Counted from the first letter of the stretch, positions 7,069 to 17,489 are shown. The stretch: DNA of 64,000 nt from Anseongella ginsenosidimutans (GCF_008033235.1 NZ_CP042432.1:2418001-2482000); one strand, 5' to 3'. Numbers and translations are program-made. Notes: a model not told the origin generated them from the letters alone.

Positions 7069-10000
7069 ATGGAAAGACTCTACTTTAACTGTTTGACAAC
7101 TACCCTGTTTTTATCGCTGCAGCTTTTTGGATATAAAGCGCAAGCGGCCACCCATTTCATTCCAGCTATTGATATTGCTTCCGCTTCCGCTTCCGCTTCC
7201 GCTGATATTGCTTCCGCCGGGACTGTTTCAGGCAAGTTATATAATCCGGATGATTATGGTATAGAAGGTTATGGTGTTGATGAATACGGGGTATATATAC
7301 ATTTTTATTTGGTAGTAGCCAGTAAAGAAGGGCCTACCTCCAAGATAGACGGCAGAGTAAAGGTTAGGTATTCTGATCGCGGAGCGACTTTCATCGGCAG
7401 TTTATTTGACTATGGAGGTGATCCTGAAACCATGCGGATCAGGACAAAATTTCTTGATACTTATCATAGCTCGGGAGGAATCCGGTTCAGGGCTGAAAAT
7501 GGCACTCCGGCAAATAATGCATGGTCGGGATTTATAACAGTTCCCGATGGAGATGAATATAAGACGGATGGGGGTGCGGAATTAACAGAGGTGCATATCA
7601 GGTGGTATATTCCGGAGGAGCTTATCGGAAAACGCCTCACGATACTACATAGTCAAGCCCTTTATATTGCCGGCGATTACGTAGGTATTCAGGAAACAAC
7701 CATGTATTTTGATAAGGTAAAATCAAGGACATCAAAAATATTCAGTCCGCCGCTGCCCGATGCCACGTTTTCTACCGGGGAGATCTCCGCGAATCCGGAT
7801 AAAATGCTGGTACGGTATGCTTATAGCGGCACCACCGCGCCTGCCGGTGCTACTGTCAGGCATTGGCTGAACGACGATATGAATAATGATGTTACCGATG
7901 CATCCAATGTAAAGCCCACGGGGACATTGGATGCGGTAAAGAGCAACTTTGAGCAGCGACATGATTTTTATTCGGAATTTATCGGACAGGGAGGTCATAT
8001 GCGCTACCGTCAATCACAGGTGGTAATGGTTCCCCCTTATATCTGGCCTGTTGAGCTGAAAGCGGCCTACGATGGGGAAAACAAGGTCGCCCTCTCCTGG
8101 AATGTAAATCTGCCCGGCGCGGGAACGAATTTTATTGACGGGGATAAATTTGAGGTTGCTCGTTCAACGGACAGCACGTTCGGAGACATCACTAAAATCA
8201 AAGCGGTGGGCACCATCGATTACGATCCGGCCCAAACCCATTACGAGACGCTCGACAACCTGGCCGACCTCCGGGACAGCACGCATGTATACTACCGTGT
8301 AAGGCGTACCGAATCCAAAAACACCTGGGAGTGGAAGGTGTCCGTGAATGCCGGTCTTTATGTTGAACTGGATACCATCTTAAAAGCGGATACAGTTTTG
8401 CTGGATGAAACGGCCGGCCCAAAAGCTATTATCACCTGGCAACCATTTAAGGGGGTATGGTTTTCGGGTACCCGGTTTACCATTACAAAATCCAATCAAA
8501 CCACCGGCGCCGCGCCTCAAATAATAAATCTTGACGAAAAGGATGCCCGTTCAGGTACCTATACTGATGACAATATTCCCTATTGCAGCGAGTTTACCTA
8601 CTCCATTGAACTGACATTTGGCGGCAATTTTGATTCGCCTCCGGAAGCGGACGTGCCGGGAAGCGTTCTCGCCGTCGACGTCGGAACCATCAAGGACCTG
8701 TATGTGTCCAAGGGGTATTTTCCCGATCGGACGGAATTAAGATGGAGCGCCGAAGGTATATTCGATAGTTATATTATCAAGCGGAGGATCTATGGCTCCG
8801 GCGATAATTTCGCCCAGATAGCCACTGTTCCGGGCACTTCGGCCAATAGTGATATCCAGACCGACGATCCCAAGGGAATTCCGGGAGTTTATTACGAATA
8901 TAGAGTAGTAGGGGCGGTCAACTGCAATAACACGACAAAATACTCGAAGGACACCCTGCAAGCCGTGGGTTTTCGCAGCCCGGCGGGAACGGTCTATGGA
9001 CGCATCACCTACGAGAACGGGCAGGCCGTGGAAAATGTAGCGGTAAGATTGGAAAGTGCGGATAACGCTCAATTGGGACGAAGTATTTATCTGAACGGAG
9101 AAGCTGAAAGCTACCTGATGATCGATTCGCTGTACCACCCCTTTTCCGGCCCGGCCTTTACGGTAGAAGCCTGGATCCGCCCGGATGACAAGCAGCCTGT
9201 AAATCAGGTAATATTTAGCCAGTCGGGGCAATATGAACTGGGTTTTAACGGCGCAGGACAGCTGTATTTCCGGTATAAAAATGAAGTAGTAACGGGAGCG
9301 TATATTATCCAAAACCAATCCTTTGTACACCTGGCCGGGGTTTATGGCAGGGACTCCCTTGGGCTGATGCTTAACGATTCGCTCATAGCGGTTATTCCCT
9401 GCCTTGCCCAGCCGGGCGGAAGCCCTGATACCACGGTATATATCGGACGGAATGCAAATGGCAATCACTTCAAAGGTTACATTGATGAAATGCGGGCCTG
9501 GAATATCGCGCTGGACGCACAGCGCGTGAAGCGGGACTATACCCGGCTGATGGCGGGTAACGAAGCCGGCCTGGCGGCCTACTGGCGCTTTGACGAAACA
9601 ATTGAAGATCAATTCTACGATATTTCAAATACCAGCAGCAATTATCATAAAAATGACGGCATACTAGCTATGCAGGCCGTAAGGTCGAACGTTATCCCAA
9701 CGCCCGACCAGCTTTCTCTGAAGGCTTATACCGATATTTCCGGGAATTATATGATCTCCGGCATTCCCTACACGGGTAATGGCACTACCTATGCCATTGT
9801 TCCCCTGCTGGGTACCCATCAATTCGATCCTACATCGGTGAACCGGCTGATATCGTCCAATTCGTCCGAATTCACCGTGAATTTTGTGGATAAATCTTCC
9901 TTCCCTGTGTCGGGATACGTTTACTATCAGAATAGTACCGTGCCGGTGAAAGGCGTTCAATTTATGATAGATGGCAAGTATGCGCAAAAAGAGAACGGCC

Positions 10001-13000
10001 AGATCATAGAAACCGATGCGCTGGGAAAATTCTCGATATCCGTGCCGGTGGGTGTCCATGAAGTGAAAGCGGTGAAAACGAACCATGTATTTGTTAACGA
10101 TGGAAAGATCACCAATCGATTCGGCGGGAACCTGAATTACCAGGAGCCGGTGAGTGAACGCATTTTGTATGACAGCACTACGGTGCGCTTTATAGGCCGG
10201 GTAGCGGGCGGCGTTATACAAAGCGATTATCCCCTGGGGCATTCTCTTTCCAGGAATAACCTTGGGGAAAACCTTTCAATAACGATGGAACTGGCCGGCG
10301 CCCAAAACCGGAAGATCAATGCTTCCGCGGTTGATAGCCTGGTTACCGTAAAGCATTTACTGCCGTCCGGCCAAAGCGACCCTTCCCGGGTGCATCGCAC
10401 GCGCGTGAATTTCCAGGAATATGCCATTACCATTTACCCGGATTCCGTCACCGGGGAATTTGCCGTTGACCTTATTCCGGAGGACTTTAACGTGATGTCC
10501 GTAAAGGCAACCGGGCATTCCAGCCTGAACCTGCCCGGGAATCTTCCGCTGAATATTAACCTGACCAATAAATTTTTTGTCGAAAGTGAAGTGCATGCCT
10601 CCGATACGGTTTTCTATAATTACGCTTATAAATTTATTGAGCGAAATAAACCGCTTATTGACGTAAGCCAGGTGAATATATCGGGGAATAGTGTTCCTTT
10701 TTTCGGGGATACCGTGACTACGGTTAATTTGCTGAACAACCAGGGATATCGTGTGCCTGTTTATGATTTTTCGGACGGCAGCTATTTATTCGGCTACCCG
10801 GTTTTTGAACAGAACAGATCGTACCGGCTCCGGGTAAGCGCATATGAGTTATATGAGTATTTTGAAGAAGATGACCCGCAAAATCCGGTATCCACGGACC
10901 GTGTTCCAACTCAAGACGGACTTGTATCCATCGCGAATGATTTGAGGCGCGGTTCAAATATTCCCGATACGCTTAGCCTGAATGAAGAAGGCGAAGGAAT
11001 TTACCAGTTCCAGGCCGGTGAGCCGGAAATTTCGAATGGGGTCGGGAGAAAGGGGCTTAGCGTCACCGTTGATATAGGCGGCCAGCCCATTCCATGGAAT
11101 AACGGAAACAAACTGGAAGGCTATATAGTAGGGTGGAAGAAGACAGGAACCGATTTTATAACGGCAGGGCCGAACGAAATCGTGCGGGTACTCCGGGACC
11201 CGCCCGGATCCAACAGTTACGCCTGGTTTGAAGAGGGTACCAGCACTATCGTAGAAAAGGAATACGTTGGATCCGTTATCCAGGCAGGTTCGGAGGAATT
11301 GAAAAACTCGCTGGGAGCGGCAACTATTACATTTGTAGGTGTGGGCGGCGGGACCATTAATGTAACGGAAGCCGGAAACACGTACGCGGGCAAGCTTAGC
11401 CATTCGGAAACATTTACCGGGAAGGATAAAAGCACGACGGTCACGAAATTCCTGAGCCGGTATCAGACAAGTGCAGATCCGACCCGGGTTGGCGCCGATG
11501 CCGATCTCTTTATCGGGAATTCCACCAATTTTACCTATGGAAGTACACTTGAACTGATCGTCGTAAAGAACGATGAAGTGAAAACCGGTTCTGATATGGT
11601 CTTTTTCGACGGAGCCGCCGCTGGCGTTGATTATTCTATAGTCCGAAGGACCGGGATTAATATCGCCCAGCGATTCGGAACCCATTTTGTGTACACCGCC
11701 AAACATATCGAAGATATACTGATCCCCGGGATAGTGGAGATCAGGAATACCCTGCTTCTGCCGGTTTCAACCTCGCCTGCTGCTGCCCAGCAAAGGGCTA
11801 ACTCATTAAAGGAAGAGGTATATGTTTCTAAATTGCCTCCTGGTGACCCAAATTATGGTGCGTCTAATGTGGATGCGGAAGCATTTGGGGTTGGGGTGCT
11901 TTCCGCGCCCTGGGGCGACGGCCCAAGCTATAAAATATATACTCCCGATCTGCCCGGTTATAACCAGACGGATACGATCCTGGCTTTGAACCAGCACATC
12001 AAAGGCTGGAAGCGCGAATTGTATGAAAATGAAAAGGTGAAAGTATCCGATCCTGTTCATGTAAAGAATTTTTCCTTTACCGGCGGAGGCGATGTTCAGT
12101 ATTCGGAATATGCCGGGATAACGGAAGTAACCAGCACGGATTTCAATATAACGCTTGGGGCCGCTTTCCTGAGCAGTATCGGTGTCACGATCAACAAAAC
12201 CGGATTGACTCTTAATATTGAAGAAGGCCTGACGACCGAACAAGGGGGTAATTTCAGCGACGGCGGCACCGAAGAAAAGACCTTTGGTTTTACGTTTTCC
12301 GAAAGCAGCGTGGATTACCTCAGCGTGGACGTGCTGAAAGCAAAGGATAGTACCTTCGTATTCAAAACAAAGGGCGGCGAAACAGCATGCCCGTATGAAG
12401 GCCCTACCTTAACAAAATATTTTCAGCCCGGCACTACCATTGACCAGCCGACCATGCGGGCGGAAGCGCCGGATATTACGGTGGAAAAACCCGTTGCCGC
12501 TGATATACCTTCTACGCGCAATGCTACCTTTTCCCTGCAGCTTCAGAACGCATCCGAAACGGAGCGGGGCGTGTCCTTTTACCTGCAGGTAATGGAAGAC
12601 AGTAACCCGGACGGGGCAAAGATCTATATGGACGGCGCCTCCCTGGCCACCGGAAGAGCTGTCTGGCTCAATGCCGGGCAGGTACTGCAAAAGACCATTA
12701 CCCTGGAGCGCGGGCCGGAGGCGATGGAGTATGAAGACATTGTACTGCGGCTGATCTCTGAATGTGATACCACCGCTTTTGACCTGGTTAATATTTCGGC
12801 CCATTTTATTCCATCCTGCTCGGATGTGCATATCCAATCACCGGCTGATAACTGGCTTTTGAACACCCAGTCTCCGGTGAATGCCGCCGGGGAGCGATAC
12901 CTGCCCCTGGTTATTGATGAATTTGATACGAGTAACAGCTTATTCGGCTATATAGGCCTCCAGTATAAGCCCCTGGCCAGTTCAACCTGGACCTCGGTTG

Positions 13001-16000
13001 TTAAATTTTATGCGGATTCCGCTTCCTACGAGGAGGCCCAGGGCGCCAAACAGTTAATTACGGGTAATGAGATTAACTACCAGCTGGTCATGAGCGATGC
13101 TTCGTTCAGCGACCAGCAATATGAGATCAGGACGGTGGCCGTCTGCATGGATAATGGACAGCAGGTATCCACAACTGCATCAAACGTGATAAGAGGAACG
13201 AAGGATACGTACCGGCCCCGACTGTTCGGCAGTCCGCAGCCGGCTAACGGCGTGCTGGATATTACTGAAGATGTCCGGCTCAATTTGAATGAAACGATTG
13301 CTGCGGGCCTGCTTTCTTATCCGGATTTCCAGGTGACCGGTATCCGTAACGGCTCCCTGGGTGATCATTCTGTGTCGGTAAGGCTGGACGGGCAGGATGA
13401 TTACCTGGCTACTGAATTTAATAGGAACCTGGAAGGGAAAGATATCACGGTGGAAATGTGGGTTTTGCCGGGCGGGCAAACGAGCGGCATACCTGCCGGG
13501 AGCCCGCGCGGAACTCTTTTCAGCCACGGAAATAGCAACCAATCCCTGGAACTTGCTTTTGCAGCGGGCAATTACCTGGAAGTGAGGGTTGGGGAAACGG
13601 TTGTTAAAAGTGAAGCGCCCCTGGTGTACAAACCCGGAGAATGGGCGCATGTGGCGCTGGTTTATAATGCAGCGGCTTCTACTGTTTCGGCAGTCTATAA
13701 TTTCGCGGAAGTGATCAGCGGCGTCCCGGTAACCACTTATAGCGGAAGCGGCCATTTTGAGTTCGGACGAAGTATCGCGAAGCAGGGCAACTATTTCGAA
13801 GGGGCCATGCACGAGGCCAGGATATGGACCGAAAGCCTCACGCCAACGCGTTTACAGGCGAACAGCCTGCTTCGTTTATCGGGCGCTGAGAACGGGCTGC
13901 TCGGCTATTATCCGATGACAGAGGGAAAAGGCGATAAGGCTTTTGATAAAGCGCATGGCGCGCATGCCGGCCTGCAGGGGAACTGGGCTACGCCGCCCGG
14001 AAAAGCCATCAGCTTCGACGGGAACGGATACCTGAAGCTGAATACAGCCACCGCTCCGGTAACCGGCCGGATGGATTACACGATGGAACTTTGGTTTAAA
14101 GCGGAACCGGGCCAGGGAGATGCGGCCCTGGCATCCAGCGGAAAAGGCGATGGCAATGATAACAGCGGATCCCGCAGCGTCTTCTTTTTAGGTTTTGAGA
14201 ATGGCTTGCTTACCTACCGCAATAACGGCGTCAAAATGCAGGCCGAAGGAAATTATTTGGACAATGACTGGCATCACCTGGCTATTGCCGTGAACCGCAA
14301 CTCAGGTGTTGCACAGTTCTTCGTGGACGGCGAACTCAACAGTTATTTCGATGGGAATGCCCTGGGAGGATTAGCTGCACCCTTTATCTACCTGGGAGCC
14401 AGGGGATGGCATGAGCAGGGTGATGCGGCTACGGTGTCATTTGACCGCCACTTCAAAGGAAAAATAGATGAGTTCCGTCTCTGGAATACCTACCTGAATG
14501 CCACCCTGGTAAGCGAGAACAGTAACGTACGGCTTAAAGGAGATGAGCTGGGGCTTTTATTGTACTATCCGTTTGAGGACTACGTGGAGTTCCAGAATAA
14601 CCAGGAACTGGCTTTCAGCCTGGCCGATTTAAAAATACAGCAGGATCCTGCGACGGTTATTCCCCCTGCCGAAACGGTGAATGCAACGGAAACAGACGAT
14701 AAAGCGCCGGTTAAAGACCATGGCTCGGTGGACAACCTGCAATTCGACTACGTGGTGAATGACGACGCGCTGATCATTAATTTGCTGGAGCCAAGGCAGG
14801 CGATTGATAAAACCATTGTCACTTTCCGGGTGGAAAACCTGCGCGATATGAATGGCAATATAATGGAATCGCCGGTCACCTGGACAGCCTATATTGACCG
14901 GAATCAATTGAGTTGGAGTGATGATGAATTCACGCTGAGCAAGGAATTATATGCGCCCATGGAATTTGAATCGTATATTCTGAACAGCGGCGGCAGCGTG
15001 CAGCATTTCCGGCTGGACAATCTTCCTTCCTGGCTGCGCGCCAGTCCTTCCAGCGGTACCATTGAGCCTCAGGGTCGGGAAAAAATTGTATTCCGCATAA
15101 ATGAAGGCCTGAATGTAGGCGCTTATGATGAGATCATCTATATGCGTAATGATGACGACGAAACCGAAGCCTTGCCGGTTAGCCTGAAAGTGGCGGGCGA
15201 GGAACCGGACTGGGCCGTGGACCCCGCCGATTTTGATTACAGCATGATCGTTTATGGTAAACTGCGTATCAATGGCATTTTTTCGGCGAATCCGGATGAT
15301 ATACTGGCCGCGTTTACCGGCGGGGAATGCGTTGGGTTCACGCGAAACGTTTATAATGAGGCAAATGATCTCTGGTACACCTTCCTGACGGTCTATAGCA
15401 ATACGCTGCAGCACGATGATCTTGAATTCCGAATCTGGGACGCCGCCAGCGGTAAAACCTACCAGGCAGTGCCTTCGGCCGGTGTTTCTTTTAGCAATGA
15501 TGCCATTGCCGGCACGGCCGCCGGCCCTATTCTGTTTGAGGGCCGGGAGATGGTCTTCCAGGATATCCCCTTGACCCAGGGCTGGAATTGGATATCCTTT
15601 AACCTTTCCAGCGGGAACCTCGATGATATACCATCCACGTTATCCAAGGGGCAATGGCAGTCCGGAGATATCGTGAAGAACGAGGAGCTGGGATTTCATC
15701 AATATTCCTCGTCAGGCGGCTGGCTGGGGTACCTGGAATCTTTTAATAATACGTCTCTTTTCATGCTGAAGGCCGGCCTTGCCCAGTCCCTGAGTATCGA
15801 CGGCATTCCGCTGGATATCGCCGCTACCCCCATTCCGGTGAAAGGCGGGCGCTGGAATTATATCAGTTACCTGCCACAGGGCAATATGACCGTGCAGGAA
15901 GCCCTGGCGGGCTACGAAGCATCGGATGAAGACGTGATCAAGTCGCAGACCGGTTTCGCTATGTATAATTCGCAGACCGGCTGGGTGGGTAATCTCACTT

Positions 16001-16866
16001 TCCTGGAACCTGGCAAAGGGTATATGCTGTACCGGAAAGCGGCAAACGATGTGACCTTCCACTATCCTGCTCAGGGCGGTATATTGAACCAGGCCGGCGG
16101 GGGCCGGACCGTGGAAACCGTTCCTTTGCGATCTTCGGGAAGCACGGCCTTGCCCGGCGGGCTGCGGGCGGGCGCCATACAGGCCGCTCAGCGGCTTAAT
16201 CCCCTGCAGGCGCCGGTGGAAAATAACTTTTATTTCGCCGAAAATATGACTGTAATTGCTGTCCTGGATGATGAATTTGATCTTAGCTCCGAGGATCGCG
16301 TAATTGCCTACGTGAATGGCGAAGTAAGGGGCAAGGCAGCGCAAGTTACCAACCCGCTGAACGGGAAGCCCCAATTCTTTATAAATATCGCCGGCGATGA
16401 AAACGCGCCCGTGTATTTTGAGATCGAACGCCAGGGAAGGATAGTGGCCCGCTCGGCTACGACAATTGCCTACCGGTCGGACAGCAGGGCGGGTACGGTG
16501 GACGATCCCCTGGTGATCCGCATTGAGAATGAGCATGCGGAGATCACCATGTACCCTAACCCCTTTGGCCGGCAGCTCACGATCAGCGGGGAGATCCGCG
16601 CCGGCGGAAGCGCCGGCGGTGAAAGCCCTGGAAGCCAGCGCGAAACTTCCCCTGTTCATGAAGTACAGTTACTGGTATATGACGTTACCGGTGCAAAGGT
16701 GCTGGAAGGGCCGCCGCAGCGGATAAGCGGTAATAATTTCCGCCTTACCTGGGACGGGCGGAACATGGGCGGCCAGGTTTGCCTGCCGGGAGTTTATTTT
16801 ATTCATGTGCTTATTGACGGCAGGCCTCTTTCAGGTAAAGTGATCAAGGTGGATTCTCCTAAGTGA
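7069..16866 (+). CDS. Giant multidomain secreted protein with three LamG-like domains and a T9SS type A sorting tail
   Basis: A 3,265-residue secreted protein with a signal peptide (residues about 1-26). Residues about 330-630 hold fibronectin-like segments. A first LamG/concanavalin-like domain (about 671-845) is inserted into a carboxypeptidase-regulatory-like fold (GTVYGRITYENGQAVENVAV). A second regulatory-like domain is at about 945-1012. Two more LamG domains lie at about 2104-2280 and 2311-2500 (FDGNGYLKL..., DNDWHHLAIAV). A BACON-like segment (about 2614-2712) follows. Then come a (D/E)DILAAF domain (about 2713-2830), two GWNWISF/RWNYISY repeats (about 2838-3005) and a second DDEF/VIAYVNGEVRG domain. 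The last ~100 residues (MYPNPFGRQLTI ... GVYFIHVLIDG) are a type A sorting signal. The protein is probably surface-anchored or released; ligand binding is suggested by LamG, but no enzyme domain is recognised. Confidence 0.9.
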   Translation: MERLYFNCLTTTLFLSLQLFGYKAQAATHFIPAIDIASASASASADIASAGTVSGKLYNPDDYGIEGYGVDEYGVYIHFYLVVASKEGPTSKIDGRVKVRYSDRGATFIGSLFDYGGDPETMRIRTKFLDTYHSSGGIRFRAENGTPANNAWSGFITVPDGDEYKTDGGAELTEVHIRWYIPEELIGKRLTILHSQALYIAGDYVGIQETTMYFDKVKSRTSKIFSPPLPDATFSTGEISANPDKMLVRYAYSGTTAPAGATVRHWLNDDMNNDVTDASNVKPTGTLDAVKSNFEQRHDFYSEFIGQGGHMRYRQSQVVMVPPYIWPVELKAAYDGENKVALSWNVNLPGAGTNFIDGDKFEVARSTDSTFGDITKIKAVGTIDYDPAQTHYETLDNLADLRDSTHVYYRVRRTESKNTWEWKVSVNAGLYVELDTILKADTVLLDETAGPKAIITWQPFKGVWFSGTRFTITKSNQTTGAAPQIINLDEKDARSGTYTDDNIPYCSEFTYSIELTFGGNFDSPPEADVPGSVLAVDVGTIKDLYVSKGYFPDRTELRWSAEGIFDSYIIKRRIYGSGDNFAQIATVPGTSANSDIQTDDPKGIPGVYYEYRVVGAVNCNNTTKYSKDTLQAVGFRSPAGTVYGRITYENGQAVENVAVRLESADNAQLGRSIYLNGEAESYLMIDSLYHPFSGPAFTVEAWIRPDDKQPVNQVIFSQSGQYELGFNGAGQLYFRYKNEVVTGAYIIQNQSFVHLAGVYGRDSLGLMLNDSLIAVIPCLAQPGGSPDTTVYIGRNANGNHFKGYIDEMRAWNIALDAQRVKRDYTRLMAGNEAGLAAYWRFDETIEDQFYDISNTSSNYHKNDGILAMQAVRSNVIPTPDQLSLKAYTDISGNYMISGIPYTGNGTTYAIVPLLGTHQFDPTSVNRLISSNSSEFTVNFVDKSSFPVSGYVYYQNSTVPVKGVQFMIDGKYAQKENGQIIETDALGKFSISVPVGVHEVKAVKTNHVFVNDGKITNRFGGNLNYQEPVSERILYDSTTVRFIGRVAGGVIQSDYPLGHSLSRNNLGENLSITMELAGAQNRKINASAVDSLVTVKHLLPSGQSDPSRVHRTRVNFQEYAITIYPDSVTGEFAVDLIPEDFNVMSVKATGHSSLNLPGNLPLNINLTNKFFVESEVHASDTVFYNYAYKFIERNKPLIDVSQVNISGNSVPFFGDTVTTVNLLNNQGYRVPVYDFSDGSYLFGYPVFEQNRSYRLRVSAYELYEYFEEDDPQNPVSTDRVPTQDGLVSIANDLRRGSNIPDTLSLNEEGEGIYQFQAGEPEISNGVGRKGLSVTVDIGGQPIPWNNGNKLEGYIVGWKKTGTDFITAGPNEIVRVLRDPPGSNSYAWFEEGTSTIVEKEYVGSVIQAGSEELKNSLGAATITFVGVGGGTINVTEAGNTYAGKLSHSETFTGKDKSTTVTKFLSRYQTSADPTRVGADADLFIGNSTNFTYGSTLELIVVKNDEVKTGSDMVFFDGAAAGVDYSIVRRTGINIAQRFGTHFVYTAKHIEDILIPGIVEIRNTLLLPVSTSPAAAQQRANSLKEEVYVSKLPPGDPNYGASNVDAEAFGVGVLSAPWGDGPSYKIYTPDLPGYNQTDTILALNQHIKGWKRELYENEKVKVSDPVHVKNFSFTGGGDVQYSEYAGITEVTSTDFNITLGAAFLSSIGVTINKTGLTLNIEEGLTTEQGGNFSDGGTEEKTFGFTFSESSVDYLSVDVLKAKDSTFVFKTKGGETACPYEGPTLTKYFQPGTTIDQPTMRAEAPDITVEKPVAADIPSTRNATFSLQLQNASETERGVSFYLQVMEDSNPDGAKIYMDGASLATGRAVWLNAGQVLQKTITLERGPEAMEYEDIVLRLISECDTTAFDLVNISAHFIPSCSDVHIQSPADNWLLNTQSPVNAAGERYLPLVIDEFDTSNSLFGYIGLQYKPLASSTWTSVVKFYADSASYEEAQGAKQLITGNEINYQLVMSDASFSDQQYEIRTVAVCMDNGQQVSTTASNVIRGTKDTYRPRLFGSPQPANGVLDITEDVRLNLNETIAAGLLSYPDFQVTGIRNGSLGDHSVSVRLDGQDDYLATEFNRNLEGKDITVEMWVLPGGQTSGIPAGSPRGTLFSHGNSNQSLELAFAAGNYLEVRVGETVVKSEAPLVYKPGEWAHVALVYNAAASTVSAVYNFAEVISGVPVTTYSGSGHFEFGRSIAKQGNYFEGAMHEARIWTESLTPTRLQANSLLRLSGAENGLLGYYPMTEGKGDKAFDKAHGAHAGLQGNWATPPGKAISFDGNGYLKLNTATAPVTGRMDYTMELWFKAEPGQGDAALASSGKGDGNDNSGSRSVFFLGFENGLLTYRNNGVKMQAEGNYLDNDWHHLAIAVNRNSGVAQFFVDGELNSYFDGNALGGLAAPFIYLGARGWHEQGDAATVSFDRHFKGKIDEFRLWNTYLNATLVSENSNVRLKGDELGLLLYYPFEDYVEFQNNQELAFSLADLKIQQDPATVIPPAETVNATETDDKAPVKDHGSVDNLQFDYVVNDDALIINLLEPRQAIDKTIVTFRVENLRDMNGNIMESPVTWTAYIDRNQLSWSDDEFTLSKELYAPMEFESYILNSGGSVQHFRLDNLPSWLRASPSSGTIEPQGREKIVFRINEGLNVGAYDEIIYMRNDDDETEALPVSLKVAGEEPDWAVDPADFDYSMIVYGKLRINGIFSANPDDILAAFTGGECVGFTRNVYNEANDLWYTFLTVYSNTLQHDDLEFRIWDAASGKTYQAVPSAGVSFSNDAIAGTAAGPILFEGREMVFQDIPLTQGWNWISFNLSSGNLDDIPSTLSKGQWQSGDIVKNEELGFHQYSSSGGWLGYLESFNNTSLFMLKAGLAQSLSIDGIPLDIAATPIPVKGGRWNYISYLPQGNMTVQEALAGYEASDEDVIKSQTGFAMYNSQTGWVGNLTFLEPGKGYMLYRKAANDVTFHYPAQGGILNQAGGGRTVETVPLRSSGSTALPGGLRAGAIQAAQRLNPLQAPVENNFYFAENMTVIAVLDDEFDLSSEDRVIAYVNGEVRGKAAQVTNPLNGKPQFFINIAGDENAPVYFEIERQGRIVARSATTIAYRSDSRAGTVDDPLVIRIENEHAEITMYPNPFGRQLTISGEIRAGGSAGGESPGSQRETSPVHEVQLLVYDVTGAKVLEGPPQRISGNNFRLTWDGRNMGGQVCLPGVYFIHVLIDGRPLSGKVIKVDSPK
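7171..7218 (+). repeat. GCTTCC hexamer microsatellite within the giant gene
   Basis: Four perfect tandem GCTTCC units (7177-7200) are flanked by two copies of GATATTGCTTCCGC. They encode DIASASASASADIASAG just after the signal peptide. Because the unit is six bases, copy-number change would alter the length of the Ala-Ser linker without a frameshift. Confidence 0.75.
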
Positions 16867-16937
16867 ACTACCGTCTTCTGAGAAGGCGGCTTCATGAAAC
16901 GGGCAAAGCCCTCCTGAATTTTTCCTGCTTCACAGCC
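16867..16937 (+). repeat. Copy B of the dispersed post-stop repeat
   Basis: This lies directly after the stop of the giant gene. Positions 16881-16916 match copy A (minus strand, 1503-1468) in 32 of 36 bases. Positions 16908-16937 match copy C (minus strand, 60692-60663) in 29 of 30 bases; the shared stretch includes GAATTTTTCCTGCTTCACAG. Copy B therefore bridges the other two. As in the other copies, the core starts 14 nt after a stop codon and runs in the sense direction of the gene. The remaining bases to the lipoprotein at 17043 are AT-rich near the start codon, with no other recognised feature. Confidence 0.6.
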
Positions 16938-17042
16938 CCGACCACTGTCGGCAACTCCACAGGCTCTGCGGGACGTCCCATCCCTGAATAGCGAATACAA
17001 ATGTTGTTAATAGATCGCAATGCAAATACATAAATAAAAAAA

Positions 17043-17489
17043 ATGAAAAAAAATACTGTATACGTAGTGTTGCTCGCCTTCCTGTTTGGAGCGGGCGCCT
17101 GCAAGAAGAAGAAGGGCGAAGATGCGCTGCCTGTATTCCCTGCGCCTTCCTGGAAAGCGGCGGAAACAACCGATTTCCCCTATAGCATGACGGCGGTGGT
17201 AAAGCTGCCCAATTCGCTGCAATCCGGCTACCAGGCGGATGATGAGCTGGCGGCGTTCATCAACGAGGGCTGCCGCGGCACGGGGGTGCCCGTCAAGGTA
17301 GGGAATGATATGACCTTCTACATAATGATCCGGGGAGCGGCATCCGAGGAGGAACGGGTGCGCTTTAAGTATTTCAGCGCGAAGACCGGGCATATTTATT
17401 TTTCGGGTAATTGGGCGGAATTTACCGTTGACGGCAGTTATGGTACTGCCGACCAGCCCCGGGTCCTTGACCTCCAGCCGCAGAAGTAA
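17043..17489 (+). CDS. Small lipoprotein resembling a domain of the giant T9SS protein
   Basis: A 148-residue lipoprotein with hydrophobic signal and lipobox FGAGAC (Cys20) followed by a Lys-rich KKKK tail. The mature part shares an ordered set of features with residues about 2713-2830 of the preceding giant protein: W...F.YSM...V.L, then (A/P)DDELAAFINEGCRG against PDDILAAFTGGECVG, then FYIMIRG against WYTFLTVYS, then VRFKYFSAKTGHIY against LEFRIWDAASGKTY. I read it as a stand-alone copy of that domain. No family name is recognised. The gene lies 176 nt downstream on the same strand and may be functionally linked to the giant protein as an outer-membrane-anchored partner; that is inference. 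Confidence 0.75.
   Translation: MKKNTVYVVLLAFLFGAGACKKKKGEDALPVFPAPSWKAAETTDFPYSMTAVVKLPNSLQSGYQADDELAAFINEGCRGTGVPVKVGNDMTFYIMIRGAASEEERVRFKYFSAKTGHIYFSGNWAEFTVDGSYGTADQPRVLDLQPQK

Noticed and set aside
8737-9612. Long minus-strand open frames inside the giant gene (also 15712-16659, 10954-11706, 13180-13812)
   Set aside because: These are antisense shadows of a gene whose plus-strand product has clear domains. Their products look compositionally random.
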